A DNA stretch of 64,000 nucleotides from the NCBI GenBank assembly GCA_943789295.1, contig CALSTO010000001.1, positions 849,883-913,882 on the forward strand, written 5' to 3'. Positions 27,618 through 38,035 of this stretch are shown here, in pieces. Origin of the DNA: MAG-121220-bin8 sp002700465 (GTDB lineage Bacteria > Bacteroidota > Bacteroidia > Flavobacteriales > Flavobacteriaceae). Numbering within the stretch: the first letter of the stretch is position 1; each line of letters opens with the position of its first letter. The translations under genes were made by a program, and so were the position numbers. The notes beneath the pieces were generated by a model. It had not been told where the DNA came from, did not search any database, and saw only the letters and a program-made list of their open reading frames with translations.

Positions 27618-30188
27618 TTGATAATATTACTTGCTTTTCAAATTAATTATTCACAAGATATTAAGGAAATTGATAGTATCACTACAAATGATTCGTTAAA
27701 GAAAAAACCTTTATTATTAGGTAAAATAACAAGGAATGCAAAAGGGTATATTAAAATTGATAAAAAAAAAGGAAAACTATATTTATATGATAAGGCCGAA
27801 CTTTATTATCAAGATACTGAATTAAAAGCTGGAATTATTGTTTTAGATTATAATAAAAATGAAGTCTCTGCAGGAAGAATTAAGGATTCTTCTGGAGCTT
27901 TTATTCAACCACCTTATTTTAAACAGGCAGGTAATGAAGTAAATCCAGATTCAATTAGGTTTAATTTTGACACTAAAAAAGCTTTAATATGGAATTCAAG
28001 AAGTGAACAAAGTGGGATGAACGTTGCAGCTTTAGCGACCAAAAAAGAAAACGATTCAGTTTACTTTATAAAAGAAGCTAAAGTAACTACTTCAAAAAAA
28101 GAAAATCCTGATTATTACATAAGAGTAAGAAAAGGAAAATTCATTCCCAAAAATAAAATTATTGCAGGACTTAGTAATATATATGTAGCAGATGTACCAA
28201 CACCAATTTTTTTACCATTTGCATACTTCCCTCTCACACAAAACAGAGCCACAGGTTTTATTTTCCCAAGTATTGGACAAAACAATGAAAGGGGATATTT
28301 TATTCAAAATGGAGGATATTATTTTGCTCCAAGTGATCTTTTTGATGTAACTCTTTTAGCTGATTATTATACAAATGGAAGTTATGGTTTCAGAGCTGAA
28401 TCGAAATACAAGGTCAGATATAATTATACAGGATCGCTAAGTTTAAGATTTGAAAACTTAATAAACGGAGAGAGAGGACTACCAGGATACTCCAAAAATA
28501 ATATTTATAATATTAGATGGTCGCACAGTCAGGATTCTAAATCAAACCCTAACAGTAGGTTTTCAGCTTCTGTAAATTTAGGAAGTAGTAATTATTTTAG
28601 AGAATCAGTAAATCAACTTAACACTCCTAATTTCTTAAATAACACTTTAAATTCCTCTGTTTCATATTCAAAAACCTTTAGAGGATATCCCTCAGTTAAC
28701 TTGTCCTTAACGGCTTCACATTCACAAAATACTAGAACTCAAACTGTAAATATGAGTTTACCTACTCTTCAAGCTAATGTTGAAAGGATTTATCCGTTTG
28801 TTAAAAGAAACGGTCAAAAGAAAGGAATTTTAAAAAATATAAATCTTCAATACTCTGTAAGAGGAGAAAACAGAATACAAACATCAGACTCATTGTTTTT
28901 GAAAAAAGAAATGTTTGATGATGCCAAGTATGGCATGAAACATTCTATTCCCATAGGAACTAATTTTAAATTTTTAAAGCATTTAAGTGTTAGTTTGAGT
29001 GGAAAGTTTGATGAAGTGTGGACAGGACAAACAATAAAAAGAAATGACTTTGATATAATTAATCAAACAACTGGCAAGAAAGATACAATAAAAGGGTTCG
29101 ACAGGTTTAACAAGTATAGTTTTAGTGCTAGCTTAGGAACAACTGTATATGGTGTATTTAACTTTAAAGAAGGTAAAAAAATACAATCCATAAGACACGT
29201 TATGAGGCCCTCAGTTACTTATGGAATAAATCCAAGTTTTGAAAAATATTATGATGAGTATATTATAGATGCTAATGGAAATACTAGGGAGTATACACGT
29301 TTTGAAGGTGGTTTTTTTGGAACTCCTGGAAAAACTTTTTCTAGTTCAATAGGTTTAAGTTTAAGTAATGTTCTTGAAGCAAAAATAAAAGACAAGGACA
29401 GTATGAAGTTAGAACCTAAAAAAATTAAACTTTTAAATAATTTAAATTTTTCCACTAGTTATAATATAGCGGCTGACTCATTAAAATGGAGTCCAGTTAG
29501 AATGACAACATCAACATCATTATTTGAAGATAAATTAGATTTAAATTTGGGTGCAACATTTGATCCTTACACTGTTAATGAAAATGGTAGAAGGATAAAT
29601 ACTCTAAATATTAATGATGGAGGTGGATTATTTAGGATGACTAGTGCTAATATAAATTTAGGTTTTTCATATTCAAGTAAAAATTCAAAAAACGATAAGT
29701 CCAGAGAATCAGATAATTCAAGAAGTGGTGGTAGAAGTGACGATTTGTTTGGAAGAGCAAACGATTTTGCTGACAGTTCGTTTGATAATGATGAAGAAGA
29801 TGATGAAAATGAAAATAATGAAGAAGAAAAGAAAGGTCTAAAATTATATCAGAATCAAATTCCTTGGGATATAAGAATTGCACATTCATTAACATACTCA
29901 AATAATAAAAAACAAAGAGATATTACAAATAATTCATTAATGCTATCTGCCAATGTTGATCTATCAAAAAAATGGAGAATTGGAGGATCTTCTGGATACG
30001 ACTTTAAAAACAAAGGAGTAACATATACTCAATTGAGATTTGAAAGGGACTTAGATAGTTGGAAAATGAATTTTAATTGGGTGCCATTTAGCACTAGAGC
30101 ATCATGGTATTTTTTTATTGGAATAAAGTCTGATTTACTAAGCGATCTAAAATATGATAAAAGAAGATTACCAGATAAAAGGTTATAA
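27618..30188 (+). CDS. lptD: LPS-assembly outer-membrane protein LptD-like
   Basis: An 856-residue protein with an OstA-like periplasmic domain (about 30-180) and a long C-terminal barrel (LPTPIF-type VADVPTPIFLPFAYFPLTQN is the Bacteroidota LptD hallmark). It inserts lipopolysaccharide into the outer leaflet. The annotated start is a TTG at 27,618; the same frame is open further up to 27,531 and includes a basic segment (IKTHNYNIVK) that would complete the signal peptide, so a CTG at 27,567 is also possible. No ATG is available. An Asp/Glu-rich loop lies near residues 725-740. The stop overlaps the ridA gene. Confidence 0.85.
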   Translation: MIILLAFQINYSQDIKEIDSITTNDSLKKKPLLLGKITRNAKGYIKIDKKKGKLYLYDKAELYYQDTELKAGIIVLDYNKNEVSAGRIKDSSGAFIQPPYFKQAGNEVNPDSIRFNFDTKKALIWNSRSEQSGMNVAALATKKENDSVYFIKEAKVTTSKKENPDYYIRVRKGKFIPKNKIIAGLSNIYVADVPTPIFLPFAYFPLTQNRATGFIFPSIGQNNERGYFIQNGGYYFAPSDLFDVTLLADYYTNGSYGFRAESKYKVRYNYTGSLSLRFENLINGERGLPGYSKNNIYNIRWSHSQDSKSNPNSRFSASVNLGSSNYFRESVNQLNTPNFLNNTLNSSVSYSKTFRGYPSVNLSLTASHSQNTRTQTVNMSLPTLQANVERIYPFVKRNGQKKGILKNINLQYSVRGENRIQTSDSLFLKKEMFDDAKYGMKHSIPIGTNFKFLKHLSVSLSGKFDEVWTGQTIKRNDFDIINQTTGKKDTIKGFDRFNKYSFSASLGTTVYGVFNFKEGKKIQSIRHVMRPSVTYGINPSFEKYYDEYIIDANGNTREYTRFEGGFFGTPGKTFSSSIGLSLSNVLEAKIKDKDSMKLEPKKIKLLNNLNFSTSYNIAADSLKWSPVRMTTSTSLFEDKLDLNLGATFDPYTVNENGRRINTLNINDGGGLFRMTSANINLGFSYSSKNSKNDKSRESDNSRSGGRSDDLFGRANDFADSSFDNDEEDDENENNEEEKKGLKLYQNQIPWDIRIAHSLTYSNNKKQRDITNNSLMLSANVDLSKKWRIGGSSGYDFKNKGVTYTQLRFERDLDSWKMNFNWVPFSTRASWYFFIGIKSDLLSDLKYDKRRLPDKRL

Positions 30189-30630
30189 ATTAAATTTTCT
30201 ATTAATTTTAATTTGTTTAATTAGTTTAAATAATTATTCGCAATCAAATATGAAAAAAATAATAAATTCAAAAGAAGCACCAGAACCAGTAGGACCGTAT
30301 AATCAAGCTGTTCTTATTGACGGCACCCTTTACTTATCAGGTCAAATAGCATTAGACCCAAAAACCATGGAAATGGATAATATTTCAATAGAAAATGAAA
30401 CAATTAGAGTTTTAAATAATATAAATGCAGTTTTAAGAGAAGCTGGATATGATTTTAATGATATTATAAAAACCACTATATTTTTGACCAATATGGGAGA
30501 CTTTGCTGTTGTTAACGAGATTTACGGTAAAAGATTTAGTAAAGAATCAGCACCTGCCAGAGAAACAGTTGAAGTTTCAGGACTACCAAAAAATGCAAAA
30601 ATTGAAATTTCAGTAATAGCAAAAAAATAG
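30154..30630 (+). CDS. ridA: RidA-family reactive imine deaminase, possibly exported
   Basis: The family core begins at an internal ATG (30,250) with KEAPEPVGPYNQAV and contains LSGQIALDP and the active-site Arg in SAPARETVEVSGLP, giving the typical 126 residues. RidA hydrolyses reactive enamines and imines, normally in the cytoplasm. However, the same frame extends to an ATG at 30,154 and encodes KLNFLLILICLISLNNYSQS, a convincing Sec signal with a flavobacterial SQ cleavage site. I therefore give the longer form, which overlaps lptD by 35 bases. Whether the protein is periplasmic is open. Confidence 0.82.
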   Translation: MIKEDYQIKGYKLNFLLILICLISLNNYSQSNMKKIINSKEAPEPVGPYNQAVLIDGTLYLSGQIALDPKTMEMDNISIENETIRVLNNINAVLREAGYDFNDIIKTTIFLTNMGDFAVVNEIYGKRFSKESAPARETVEVSGLPKNAKIEISVIAKK

Positions 30631-30632
30631 AA

Positions 30633-31481
30633 TTATAAACCTTGATGATAAGCAACAAGACCTTCAATTGGTCTTCTCAACACCTTACCTAACTTTAAAT
30701 TTTTCTTATTTATTCTTTTTTCTAATTGATCTTTGAGATAAAAGCCAATTGAACCTACAAAATGTAATTCAACTTCTTTACAGTTATCAAATTGTCTAAT
30801 CTGATTTGAAATAAATAAGTTAAATCCTTTTTTTATTAATTTTTTTGAATATTTAAGATCTTTATTTTGGACTAAAAATTTAGCAAATTTTGCTAAATAT
30901 GTATTAGGGTTTGGTTTTTTATATAAATAATCTTTAATAACCTCAGCTTCTAGATTAAATTCATCTTTAAATTTAGTTTCAAGCTCTTTGGATAACTTGT
31001 TAAAATAATAATCCCTTAGAAGTTGTCTGCCAAAATAATTCCCACTAGCATCATCCATTAAAACATAACCTAAGGAAGTTACTTTTTGATGAATTTCTTT
31101 ACCATCATAATAACTACAGTTAGAACCTGTTCCTAAAATAGATACTATTGCTTTTTCACCTGGCTTACAGCAAGCATAGACTGCAGCGTAAGTGTCTTCT
31201 TTAATATCAAATTCAGAATTAATAAAAATTGTGGATAATACTTTTTTTAAAAGATCTTTAGGTGGCTTAGTACCACAACCTGCTCCATAAAAATGGATTT
31301 TATTAATCTTTTTTCTATTTTGATATAAATCGTAATTATTAATAATACGTTCTTCAATGATATACTCAGTTAAAACCTGAGGATTTAGTCCTAAAGTAAA
31401 CGTTTCGAAAAGAATAGATCCGTTATCATCAATAGCAATCCAATCAGTTTTTGTAGATCCGCTATCAACAATTAATCTCAT
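30633..31481 (-). CDS. BadF/BadG-type ATPase, N-acetylglucosamine kinase-like
   Basis: A 282-residue ASKHA-fold sugar kinase. Phosphate-1 motif VDSGSTKTDWIAID opens the protein; phosphate-2 motif VSILGTGSNCSYYDG and the adenosine motif LHFVGSIGFY follow. Bacteroidota proteins of this type are annotated as N-acetylglucosamine kinases, phosphorylating GlcNAc to GlcNAc-6-P for recycling of wall sugars. The gene lies 19 bases after gap and downstream of pfkA on the same strand, so it may form a sugar-metabolism unit with them. Confidence 0.85.
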   Translation of the reverse strand: MRLIVDSGSTKTDWIAIDDNGSILFETFTLGLNPQVLTEYIIEERIINNYDLYQNRKKINKIHFYGAGCGTKPPKDLLKKVLSTIFINSEFDIKEDTYAAVYACCKPGEKAIVSILGTGSNCSYYDGKEIHQKVTSLGYVLMDDASGNYFGRQLLRDYYFNKLSKELETKFKDEFNLEAEVIKDYLYKKPNPNTYLAKFAKFLVQNKDLKYSKKLIKKGFNLFISNQIRQFDNCKEVELHFVGSIGFYLKDQLEKRINKKNLKLGKVLRRPIEGLVAYHQGL

Positions 31482-31500
31482 TTATCTTAAAATTAAAAAA

Positions 31501-32502
31501 TTATAATGAATTGATATGTGCAGCTAAGTCTATAAGCTTATTTGAATAACCGGCTTCATTATCATACCATGTAACAATTTTAAAAAATGTTGAATTTAAT
31601 TCAATTCCTGCATTATAATCGACAATAGATGTTCTTGCATCTCCAATAAAATCTTGAGATACCACTAAATCTTTTGTGAAACCTAAAACACCTTTTAATT
31701 CATTTTCCGAAGCGGATTTTAACGCATCCATAACTTTATCATAGGATGTTTCAGAATCTAACTTAACAGTTAAATCAACAACTGAGACATTTGCAGTGGG
31801 TACTCTAAATGCCATTCCTGTAATTTTTCCAGCTAAACTAGGTATTACTTTAGTTACAGCTTTTGCAGCTCCTGTAGAAGCAGGCATAATGTTAATTAAA
31901 GAACTTCTTCCTCCTCTAAAATCTTTTTTTGAAGGCCCATCTACAGTAAATTGAGTAGCAGTTGTAGCATGTACAGTAGTCATTAGTGCATCAGAAATCC
32001 CAAATTCATCATGTAAAACTTTTGCAACTGGTGCAAGACAGTTAGTTGTACAAGATGCATTAGAAACAATTAAATCACTACTCTTAGCATCATTATGATT
32101 TACTCCCATAACAAACATTGGAGCATCAGGAGATGGAGCAGAAATAACTACTTTTTTTGCACCACCATCAATGTGTAATTGTGCTTTCTCTAAAGAAGTA
32201 AAAATTCCAGTACATTCGGCTACTATATCAGTATCTACACTGTTCCAGCTAATTTGTTTAGGGTCTCTTTCAGCAGTGATTCTTATTATATTATTATCAA
32301 CTACTAAATTTCCGTCTTTAACCTCAATAGAAGCATCACATGTTCCGTGAACAGAATCATATTTTAAAAGATATGCTAAGTGATCTACATCTAATAAATC
32401 GTTAATTCCAACAACTTGAACATCATTTCTTTTTAAAGAAGCACGAAAAACCATTCTACCTATTCTTCCAAATCCGTTAATTCCTAATTTAATTTTTGAC
32501 AT
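31501..32502 (-). CDS. gap: Type I glyceraldehyde-3-phosphate dehydrogenase
   Basis: A 333-residue glycolytic enzyme making 1,3-bisphosphoglycerate with NAD+. It shows GINGFGRIGRMVFRA at the N-terminus (Rossmann), SNASCTTNCLAPVAKV with the catalytic Cys and, at the C-terminus, WYDNEAGYSNKLIDL. Length is standard. It lies about 130 bases downstream of pfkA and has its own promoter-like TAGGTTTG element 25 bases before the start. Confidence 0.97.
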   Translation of the reverse strand: MSKIKLGINGFGRIGRMVFRASLKRNDVQVVGINDLLDVDHLAYLLKYDSVHGTCDASIEVKDGNLVVDNNIIRITAERDPKQISWNSVDTDIVAECTGIFTSLEKAQLHIDGGAKKVVISAPSPDAPMFVMGVNHNDAKSSDLIVSNASCTTNCLAPVAKVLHDEFGISDALMTTVHATTATQFTVDGPSKKDFRGGRSSLINIMPASTGAAKAVTKVIPSLAGKITGMAFRVPTANVSVVDLTVKLDSETSYDKVMDALKSASENELKGVLGFTKDLVVSQDFIGDARTSIVDYNAGIELNSTFFKIVTWYDNEAGYSNKLIDLAAHINSL

Positions 32503-32526
32503 AATACTATTTTTTTATTGCGATGG

Positions 32527-32534
32527 CAAACCTA
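32527..32534 (-). promoter_or_regulatory. Bacteroidota -7 promoter element before gap
   Basis: On the minus strand the sequence reads TAGGTTTG, an exact match to the Bacteroidota housekeeping -7 motif TAnnTTTG, placed 25 bases upstream of the gap start. No clear -33 TTG is seen at the right spacing. The 5' leader would be short. Confidence 0.55.
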
Positions 32535-32634
32535 AAAAAAAAACCACAATACTGTTATTAAAAAAAAATAAATCTTATCTATTATGTGAAATTGATAATT
32601 TTATTATAAAATAATGAGATATTGATAATGTTTT

Positions 32635-33621
32635 TTAAATATTCATGATATTAGAGACTCTTATTAGCTCTGGATCAATTTTTGTTTCACCTTTTATTGC
32701 TTTTTTCAAAGACGTTAAGATTATTTTACCGTTGTCTATTCCAATCATCTTTCCTGAAATGCCATTCATTAATGATTCAACTGCTATAACTCCCATTTTT
32801 GTACCAAGTACTCTGTCAAAACAAGATGGAGAGCCTCCTCTTTGCATATGACCTAATACAGATACTCTGATTTCATATTTAGGAAATTCTTTTTCAACAT
32901 TTTTTGCTAACTCAAATACATTATCTCCTGTTTTGTCTCCTTCTGCTACAACAACTATACTTGATGTTTTTCCATTTTTTTTACTTTCTTTAAGGGAAGT
33001 AATTAAATGATCAATTCCATTATTAAGCTCAGGAATTAAAATTTCTTGAGCTCCTATAGCTACGCCTGAATTTAACGCAATATGTCCTGCATCTCGTCCC
33101 ATTACTTCAACAAAAAATAATCTGTCATGGGATATTGCAGTATCTCTAATTTTATCGATAGCTTCCATGACTGTATTTAAAGCTGTATCATATCCTAAAG
33201 TGTGTGTAGTACCAAACAAATCATTGTCGATGGTTCCAGGAATTCCTATAACGGGCACATTGAACTCTTTTTGGAATACAAGTCCGCCTGTAAAAGATCC
33301 ATCACCTCCAATTACTACTAATCCGTCAATATTATGTTTTTTAATATTTTCGAAAGCTTTTTTTCTACCTTCTTTAGTTCTAAACTCATCAGACCTTGCA
33401 GAATAAAGCATTGTACCTCCTCTGTTAATAATCCCCCTTACACTTCTTGTCTTTAAAGTTTTAATATCATCGTTTATTAAACCTTGAAATCCTCTAGAAA
33501 CTCCAACACAATCAATTTTATTATATGCACATGTTCTTACAACAGCTCTTAAAGCAGTATTCATTCCTGGTGAATCACCACCAGAAGTTAGTACAGCAAT
33601 TTTTTTAATATTCATTTTCAT
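32635..33621 (-). CDS. pfkA: ATP-dependent 6-phosphofructokinase
   Basis: A 328-residue phosphofructokinase converting fructose-6-phosphate to fructose-1,6-bisphosphate. Motifs are VLTSGGDSPGMNTALR (ATP site), IGGDGSFTGG, PGTIDNDLFGTTHTLGYDTA (catalytic Asp; Gly-Asp pair typical of the ATP enzyme) and MGRDAGHIAL (substrate binding). Two in-frame ATGs stand two codons apart; family starts favour the second (33,615) but both are possible. It lies upstream of gap and the GlcNAc-kinase-like gene on the same strand. Confidence 0.96.
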   Translation of the reverse strand: MKMNIKKIAVLTSGGDSPGMNTALRAVVRTCAYNKIDCVGVSRGFQGLINDDIKTLKTRSVRGIINRGGTMLYSARSDEFRTKEGRKKAFENIKKHNIDGLVVIGGDGSFTGGLVFQKEFNVPVIGIPGTIDNDLFGTTHTLGYDTALNTVMEAIDKIRDTAISHDRLFFVEVMGRDAGHIALNSGVAIGAQEILIPELNNGIDHLITSLKESKKNGKTSSIVVVAEGDKTGDNVFELAKNVEKEFPKYEIRVSVLGHMQRGGSPSCFDRVLGTKMGVIAVESLMNGISGKMIGIDNGKIILTSLKKAIKGETKIDPELIRVSNIMNI

Positions 33622-33632
33622 AATTTATGATG

Positions 33633-33640
33633 CAAAATTA
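33633..33640 (-). promoter_or_regulatory. Bacteroidota -7 promoter element before pfkA
   Basis: The minus strand reads TAATTTTG, an exact TAnnTTTG match, 12 bases before the first pfkA ATG. Transcription would begin only a few bases before the start codon, so the mRNA would be nearly leaderless. Confidence 0.5.
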
Positions 33641-33661
33641 CAAACTAATTATTTAAAAATA

Positions 33662-36600
33662 TTAATTTGATTTTTTTCTTGATTTAGTTTTTTTATTTTT
33701 CTTTAATAAATTTTTAATATTATTAAAATCAATCTCATATGAAATACCCATTCCCTGAGTATATCCTATATCATTTCCAAAATATTGGTATTCATTTTCT
33801 TTATTAAAAAACCTGGCTTTTAAATTACCTTCATCATTTAATAAAAACTCTAGTTGAACATCACCAATGATAACATTTTCTTCAATACCACCAACTGGAA
33901 CACCAATTTTACCATTAACAAGTATTTTATCACTTATTTCAGTTTTTAAAGTAAGACCTAGTCTGTCTCTATTTAATAAAGATGATGAAGCGTTTTTATC
34001 TCCTTTTAAATAGTTAATTCCAATATTCATCTTATCATCAGAATTTGCAAATATATTATCAATTAAACCTGAGGCACTTTGGAATAGATTATTTGTAATG
34101 GCTTGAGAAGAAACCGCTGACAATGATACTTCATCTATAAAAGTATTTTGATATAGTAATGACAATGCTTGTTTTTGTTTTTTCTCATTATCGACTAAAT
34201 AATAATCTAATTCGGATTTAATTGGCCCACTTGTGTTTGGAAATTCAATTTCAAAATCAGGTGTCTCCATTTGATTAAAATTACCAGTTAAAATTACATT
34301 TACATTGGTTGGTATTTTTCTGTTAAAACTTGTGTTTTGAATTAATATTGCAGGATTAGCTCCACCTGGAACTTCATATTTTGCATTAATATTTAAATCT
34401 CCCAAATAAGGGTCGCCGTTCCAAACTATTCTAGAACCTTTCAAAATATTAAATTCACGGTTTACTATTCCTAGAGATCTGTAAAAATAGGACCCACTTT
34501 CAACCTCAAAATCTCCAAACATGTTGAAGTTGCCTAAAGTGTTTATTTTAAAATTTAACCTTCCATTTCCAAAGCCATTTATTCTAGATTGAGATTCTGA
34601 ATCTAAAATAACTTCCAGATTAGCATTTGAGTTGAAATCAATATCTAGATCAACTATCAATGATTTATCAATTTTTTCAGTTTCTGCCAACTCATTGTTG
34701 GGATTAACATAATTCAAAAATTTAAAATCACCGACATTTCCTGAATCTTTAATTGGAATAACTAAAGATGTATTTTTATTTGTTGATCCTTTAAGGTTGA
34801 TTAAAAGATTTTCTTCAGGACCATATATTATGGCATTTCCATTAAACATTCCTCTTCCATAATAAAGTGAATTATCAGAAAACTTAGTGTTAAGAATCAT
34901 CAAATTATCAGAGTTAATATCCAATTCCAAAAACCAATTTTTAAATAAATTATGAGAAATTTTTCCAGAAATCTTCCCCACTGTACTAGTTAATTCATTT
35001 TTAATATTAAAATCATCTATATAAAAAGACTGATCGTTAAGAAAAAACGTAGAATTATCTTCAATTTCATATCTAACATTTAAATAAGGGACTTTAAAAG
35101 CTACATTAGATGTTTCAATATTTCCATAAAAAATAGGACTTAACGTATTTCCAGTAATTTTTATTTCTGAATTAAATACTCCCTCAAAATCTGAAATAGA
35201 GTTTTTTATGAGCTTAGAAAAAGGACTTATTTTGAAGTTATTTGATTTTAATGTTAAATTCAGTGGGTAATAATCTTTTTCAATCAAAAAATCTCCTGAT
35301 ATATTTAATTTCTTTTCATTATTATCAATAATAAAAAAATCTAAATCAATTTTTTTTAAATCTTCGGAGGCCATTAAATTCAGTTTAGCGTCTCCGATTA
35401 ATTGATTATTTGATTTTAAATTTGAAATAATCAAACTTGATTCCCCAACAAATTTATCATTTAACTGATTTAAAAATAATTTACCGTTAATTTTACCATC
35501 AAAAACAATAGAACGTTTTTTATTATTAAAACTACTTAGTTCAACATCATTGAACAAAATGTCATACTTAGATTCATTTTTGAAGTTTGAAATATTTAAG
35601 TCTATATTTTGATTACCATTTTTGAATGAAAGATTTTTAATATAAAATTCATTTGAGCTTCTGTTTACAGTTAGATTAGGCTTATCAATAGCTTTATTTA
35701 ATAACCATTCTTTATTATTAATTATTAAATCTAAATCTGTAAATCCAAAAACTGAATTATTATCAATATTGATAGTGTGATAAAAATTCAACTTATTTAA
35801 ATTATTGGAACTAGATGTATAATTAGAATTAACAAAAAGAGTATCATTTGAAAAATTTGATTCCAAAACAAGTTCTTTTCCCTTAATTAGATCAGAACTA
35901 ACTTTCTTTATGTTAATTTTTCCGTTCTTATTATTTACGCTAGCATCTATATTTTCAGCTTTAAAATCATCATATTTTATGAAATTTGATTTTAGGCTTA
36001 CTGAATAATCTCCATTAGATTTGAAGTCACCTGAAAGAAAAGTATTATCATCAATATCAATCATTTTATTAAACAAAGACAAGAACTTTGGTTTAAAGTT
36101 AATATTGAACGAAATATTTTGAAAATTTGTTTTATCGCTAATTACATAATTACTATAATCAGATCCAAAACTATTAAGAAACGTATTTCTTAAATTAAAG
36201 AAATCATATTCCCCGATAAAAATTCCACTTAAAGCATCAGTTGAGTTTATATTAACTATTCTAATATCTTTATTATAACGTAATTGAGCATTAAAATTTT
36301 CAAAAGTTGTAGTTTGTCCATTTGAAATAAAAACTAAATTATTTAATGTTAAATCTCCAATTATATTTTTGATTTCAGAACCTCGTAATTTTACGTTTGC
36401 TATTCCACTTATTTCAGAATTAATACCAAAATTTAATTTATTCAAGTCAGCTTTTTCTAAAAGCAAATCAAAATCAAAATCTACTAAATCTTCTGAAAAA
36501 TCAATAAGTCCATTAAAGTTTAAAGATAAATTAGTATCATTTATAATCATATTTCCATCAAAAATTTGATCTAAAATATTTCCTGAGATTTCTGTATTTA

Positions 36601-37960
36601 TAATTTTATAATTGTTAAAATCTAAATCATAAATATCACCACTAAGCGACGTGTTTAAAAATTCTTTTGTAAATCCTTTACCCTTAATTTTAAATTTAAA
36701 GTTTGAGTTCTTGATGTATTTCAAATTAACAAAACTGGACAAATCTAGGTCAACTCCCTCAATTACCCCATCGTAAGAAGCATTATCAATATTGGAGAAA
36801 TTATATATATTTAGATCTGACTTAATTAAGCCTTGTTTAGTTATTAAGTTAAACCTTGAACTTATATTATCAGATTTAAAATCAATATTACCATCCATTT
36901 TGAATCTTCCAAAAGTTTTTAGAGAAGAAGGAAGAATAGTTCCAAAAAAGTTAGGAAAAACTTTGTCAATTTCTTTTGAATCAATATCAAAATTTAAAAT
37001 GTTGATAGCTAATAGGTAATTATCTTGAAAAAGATTCTTAATATCAGATTTTAGTTCTATGGTATTTCTACTGTTATTTAAAGAGAAATTTTTGATAAAT
37101 AAGTCATCAACATATCCTTCAACAGTTGTATTGATCGTCCAAGATTCGTCATAACTTGTTTTAAAGTTTGTAAATATATTTCCTATGTCTTTGGAGGATA
37201 TGTTGGAATCTTTAATATCAAGATTCATATAAATAGAATTGATAAATTCTGAAGAATATATATCGGATCCAACTATATTAGAGTAATCTAATTTTAAATT
37301 TCCATTTAAATTAGAATTTCCAAAAAACATCTTTGAATTTTCAAAAGATATAATCGAGTCTTTTTTCTTAACTATTCCACTTAGACTGCTTAATTCTAAT
37401 CTATTTTCAAAATCAAATTTGATATCATCTACAGTAAAATTAAAATCTTGACTTATTAATTTAATATCACTCAACGAAAAATCAATATTTGATAATCTGA
37501 TATTATTTGTATTGTTATTGTAGTTTATAATTTGAATGGAGGAGTTTTTAGCCAAAAGATTAGATACAAACCCAGAATTTTTAAATTCTTTAATTGACTC
37601 GTCATTTTGTTTACTCAATTTTTTAAGAAAAATCTCTAAACTATTTTGATTTTCATTTAAATAGGTGGATATTTTTAAATCCAAACCATCAAGAGAAATT
37701 GAATTAAAATTTAAATCATTAGAAACTAATTTACCAATACTTGAGGGTGATAGATAAAGATTTTTAAAAAAAATAAGAGTATCATTTTTATGATCTCTTA
37801 TTAAAAAATCTTTTAAATCTACTTTACCTGTGTAACTTAAAGTAGCTTTGTTTATAACGATTTCAGTTCCAAATTCATTATTTATTTCTTTTGCTAATTT
37901 ATTAGCTAAAGACGTTTGAAATGTTGAATTAGTAATTAACAATATAAAAGATGTAATCAA
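33662..37960 (-). CDS. tamB: TamB-domain (DUF490) translocation and assembly protein
   Basis: A giant 1,432-residue periplasmic-spanning protein. The N-terminal hydrophobic anchor is followed by repetitive beta-taco strands (for example GKISGKISHNLFKN, LSGDFKSNGDYSVSL) and a C-terminal DUF490 core (VVLTGNFNQMETPDFEIEFP, LTLKTEISDKILVNGKIGVP). TamB-like proteins bridge inner and outer membranes and move phospholipids or assist barrel assembly. The start used is a TTG; the frame stays open upstream with KKFLIKYKISVFVIFLLL, completing the membrane anchor, so the true start is probably near 38,030 at a non-ATG codon. It is divergent from tsaD, an arrangement common in flavobacteria. The frame is intact throughout. 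Confidence 0.9.
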   Translation of the reverse strand: MITSFILLITNSTFQTSLANKLAKEINNEFGTEIVINKATLSYTGKVDLKDFLIRDHKNDTLIFFKNLYLSPSSIGKLVSNDLNFNSISLDGLDLKISTYLNENQNSLEIFLKKLSKQNDESIKEFKNSGFVSNLLAKNSSIQIINYNNNTNNIRLSNIDFSLSDIKLISQDFNFTVDDIKFDFENRLELSSLSGIVKKKDSIISFENSKMFFGNSNLNGNLKLDYSNIVGSDIYSSEFINSIYMNLDIKDSNISSKDIGNIFTNFKTSYDESWTINTTVEGYVDDLFIKNFSLNNSRNTIELKSDIKNLFQDNYLLAINILNFDIDSKEIDKVFPNFFGTILPSSLKTFGRFKMDGNIDFKSDNISSRFNLITKQGLIKSDLNIYNFSNIDNASYDGVIEGVDLDLSSFVNLKYIKNSNFKFKIKGKGFTKEFLNTSLSGDIYDLDFNNYKIINTEISGNILDQIFDGNMIINDTNLSLNFNGLIDFSEDLVDFDFDLLLEKADLNKLNFGINSEISGIANVKLRGSEIKNIIGDLTLNNLVFISNGQTTTFENFNAQLRYNKDIRIVNINSTDALSGIFIGEYDFFNLRNTFLNSFGSDYSNYVISDKTNFQNISFNINFKPKFLSLFNKMIDIDDNTFLSGDFKSNGDYSVSLKSNFIKYDDFKAENIDASVNNKNGKINIKKVSSDLIKGKELVLESNFSNDTLFVNSNYTSSSNNLNKLNFYHTINIDNNSVFGFTDLDLIINNKEWLLNKAIDKPNLTVNRSSNEFYIKNLSFKNGNQNIDLNISNFKNESKYDILFNDVELSSFNNKKRSIVFDGKINGKLFLNQLNDKFVGESSLIISNLKSNNQLIGDAKLNLMASEDLKKIDLDFFIIDNNEKKLNISGDFLIEKDYYPLNLTLKSNNFKISPFSKLIKNSISDFEGVFNSEIKITGNTLSPIFYGNIETSNVAFKVPYLNVRYEIEDNSTFFLNDQSFYIDDFNIKNELTSTVGKISGKISHNLFKNWFLELDINSDNLMILNTKFSDNSLYYGRGMFNGNAIIYGPEENLLINLKGSTNKNTSLVIPIKDSGNVGDFKFLNYVNPNNELAETEKIDKSLIVDLDIDFNSNANLEVILDSESQSRINGFGNGRLNFKINTLGNFNMFGDFEVESGSYFYRSLGIVNREFNILKGSRIVWNGDPYLGDLNINAKYEVPGGANPAILIQNTSFNRKIPTNVNVILTGNFNQMETPDFEIEFPNTSGPIKSELDYYLVDNEKKQKQALSLLYQNTFIDEVSLSAVSSQAITNNLFQSASGLIDNIFANSDDKMNIGINYLKGDKNASSSLLNRDRLGLTLKTEISDKILVNGKIGVPVGGIEENVIIGDVQLEFLLNDEGNLKARFFNKENEYQYFGNDIGYTQGMGISYEIDFNNIKNLLKKNKKTKSRKKSN

Positions 37961-38027
37961 TAAAAGGAAGATTACAAAAACTGATATTTTATATTTTATT
38001 AAAAACTTTTTGATACTTTTTATATTA

Positions 38028-38035
38028 TATCTTTG
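38028..38035 (+). promoter_or_regulatory. Bacteroidota -7 promoter element before tsaD
   Basis: TATCTTTG matches TAnnTTTG exactly and lies 16 bases before the GTG start of tsaD. A TTTTTG stretch at 38,007-38,012 could serve as the -33 element, although the 15-base spacing is shorter than usual. Confidence 0.5.
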
